Shown: positions 63,791-64,000 of the stretch, in pieces
How the letters are laid out: every line of letters begins with the position of its first letter
How positions within the stretch are numbered: the first letter of the stretch is position 1
From: Rhodohalobacter sp. 614A
GTDB taxonomy: Bacteria > Bacteroidota > Rhodothermia > Balneolales > Balneolaceae
Assembly: GCF_021462415.1 (NCBI RefSeq)
Contig: NZ_JAKEDS010000001.1
Span: 1,150,273 to 1,214,272, forward strand
Direction: 5' to 3'
DNA length: 64,000 nt
Program-made: the position numbers and the translations under genes
Notes under the pieces: generated by a model
Database searches by the model: none
Told to the model about the DNA's origin: nothing
What the model saw: only the letters and a program-made list of their open reading frames with translations

Positions 63791-64000
63791 TTATTCCGGT
63801 GTTGGAGCAAATTTCGGTACCGGTCTTGACTCTGCTTCTGCCTGCGTCTCAGCAATTCCGTTTTCTCTGATATCCTTAATCAGCCATTCCATCTCTTTGA
63901 TCTCTTTTCGCTGAGCATCCATAATTTGTTTGGCCAGTTTTTGAACTCTTAGATCTTCAATACCGGCTCGTTCACTGGTCAGAATTGCAATGGAATGATG
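63791..64000 (-). CDS. DUF305 family protein, C-terminal part (cut by window edge)
   Basis: 70 codons including the TAA stop, open to the window end, so the start lies outside. The visible part begins HHSIAIL and continues LAKQIMDAQRKEIKEMEWLI, the conserved DUF305 C-terminal helices with their His-His pair. A proline-rich tail (RPVPKFAPTPE) ends it. DUF305 proteins are often exported and found near copper or metal-resistance genes. A ferritin-like four-helix fold is known for the family. Confidence 0.87.
   Translation of the reverse strand, partial: HHSIAILTSERAGIEDLRVQKLAKQIMDAQRKEIKEMEWLIKDIRENGIAETQAEAESRPVPKFAPTPE

Noticed and set aside
1-64000. CRISPR array, prophage, insertion sequence or toxin-antitoxin pair
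   Set aside because: No regularly spaced direct repeats, transposase, phage structural gene or typical toxin-antitoxin pair was seen.
1-64000. tRNA or rRNA genes
   Set aside because: No intergenic stretch shows a cloverleaf or rRNA-like sequence by eye; a tRNAscan run would be needed to exclude them fully.

Overview
The window reads as ordinary chromosome of a Gram-negative bacterium of the Bacteroidota/Balneolota group. The Balneolaceae (Balneola, Gracilimonas, Rhodohalobacter relatives) are my best guess. The clues are TonB, RND and lipoprotein genes (outer membrane), weak or absent Shine-Dalgarno sites at most starts, moderate GC, a secreted tricorn-type peptidase, a leucine dehydrogenase, an OlsB/GlsB-like aminolipid gene pair and GTCATTGC...GCAATCTC inverted repeats. 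The taxonomic call is inference. I found no rRNA, tRNA, CRISPR array, prophage or intact transposase.

Layout. 1-3355: tail of an ABC ATPase, an MFS exporter and an acyltransferase pair (OlsB-like, then OlsA/PlsC-like) expected to make an N-acyl amino-acid lipid. 3365-11157: a minus-strand multidrug export operon with one lipoprotein adaptor and two different RND permeases. 11434-20001: scattered housekeeping genes (GAF/fRMsr-like, MarC, DinB, alanine-type symporter, lipoamide dehydrogenase, sulfotransferase, MATE pump, GH18 lipoprotein). 20150-25595: a plus-strand run of tonB, lipB, lipA, plsY, gpsA, a Schlafen/AlbA_2-type regulator and an A-type Fe-S carrier, covering lipoylation, phospholipid and Fe-S metabolism. 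25602-33969: a minus-strand run with a two-TM protein, NDH-2, Hsp33, a MazG-like protein, an unlisted 54-residue membrane protein, a tricorn-like peptidase and leucine dehydrogenase. 34207-44179: AsmA-like protein, ZIP transporter, YjbR, ExoD, SDR, a type II P-type ATPase and a large secreted glycosidase.

44302-51240 looks like an envelope and general-stress cluster: two DoxX, a stand-alone LigD polymerase, two CsbD, DedA, a Cys-rich copper-binding four-helix protein, DUF421, a Rho-N/SAP-like small protein and two AI-2E permeases. Both csbD genes end in similar strong terminators. 51345-54502 holds a large AsmA-like protein, DUF423 and a CDGSH/4Fe-4S protein.

54503-64000 is a heavy-metal resistance region. 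It starts just after a decayed 3' end of a glutamate dehydrogenase gene. It carries a small secreted protein that appears frameshifted, a CzcC/CzcB/CzcA-type tripartite efflux system, a Zn-type CDF exporter, DUF302, an unknown two-TM protein and the end of a DUF305 gene. It is littered with palindromic repeats. One 20-bp perfect palindrome occurs three times, once inside the efflux adaptor gene.

I did not find a clearly new biological system. The most unusual items are the in-gene palindromic repeat, the gdhA remnant at the edge of the metal region, the frameshifted small protein at the head of the efflux operon, and the stand-alone LigD polymerase overlapping a DoxX gene inside the stress cluster.
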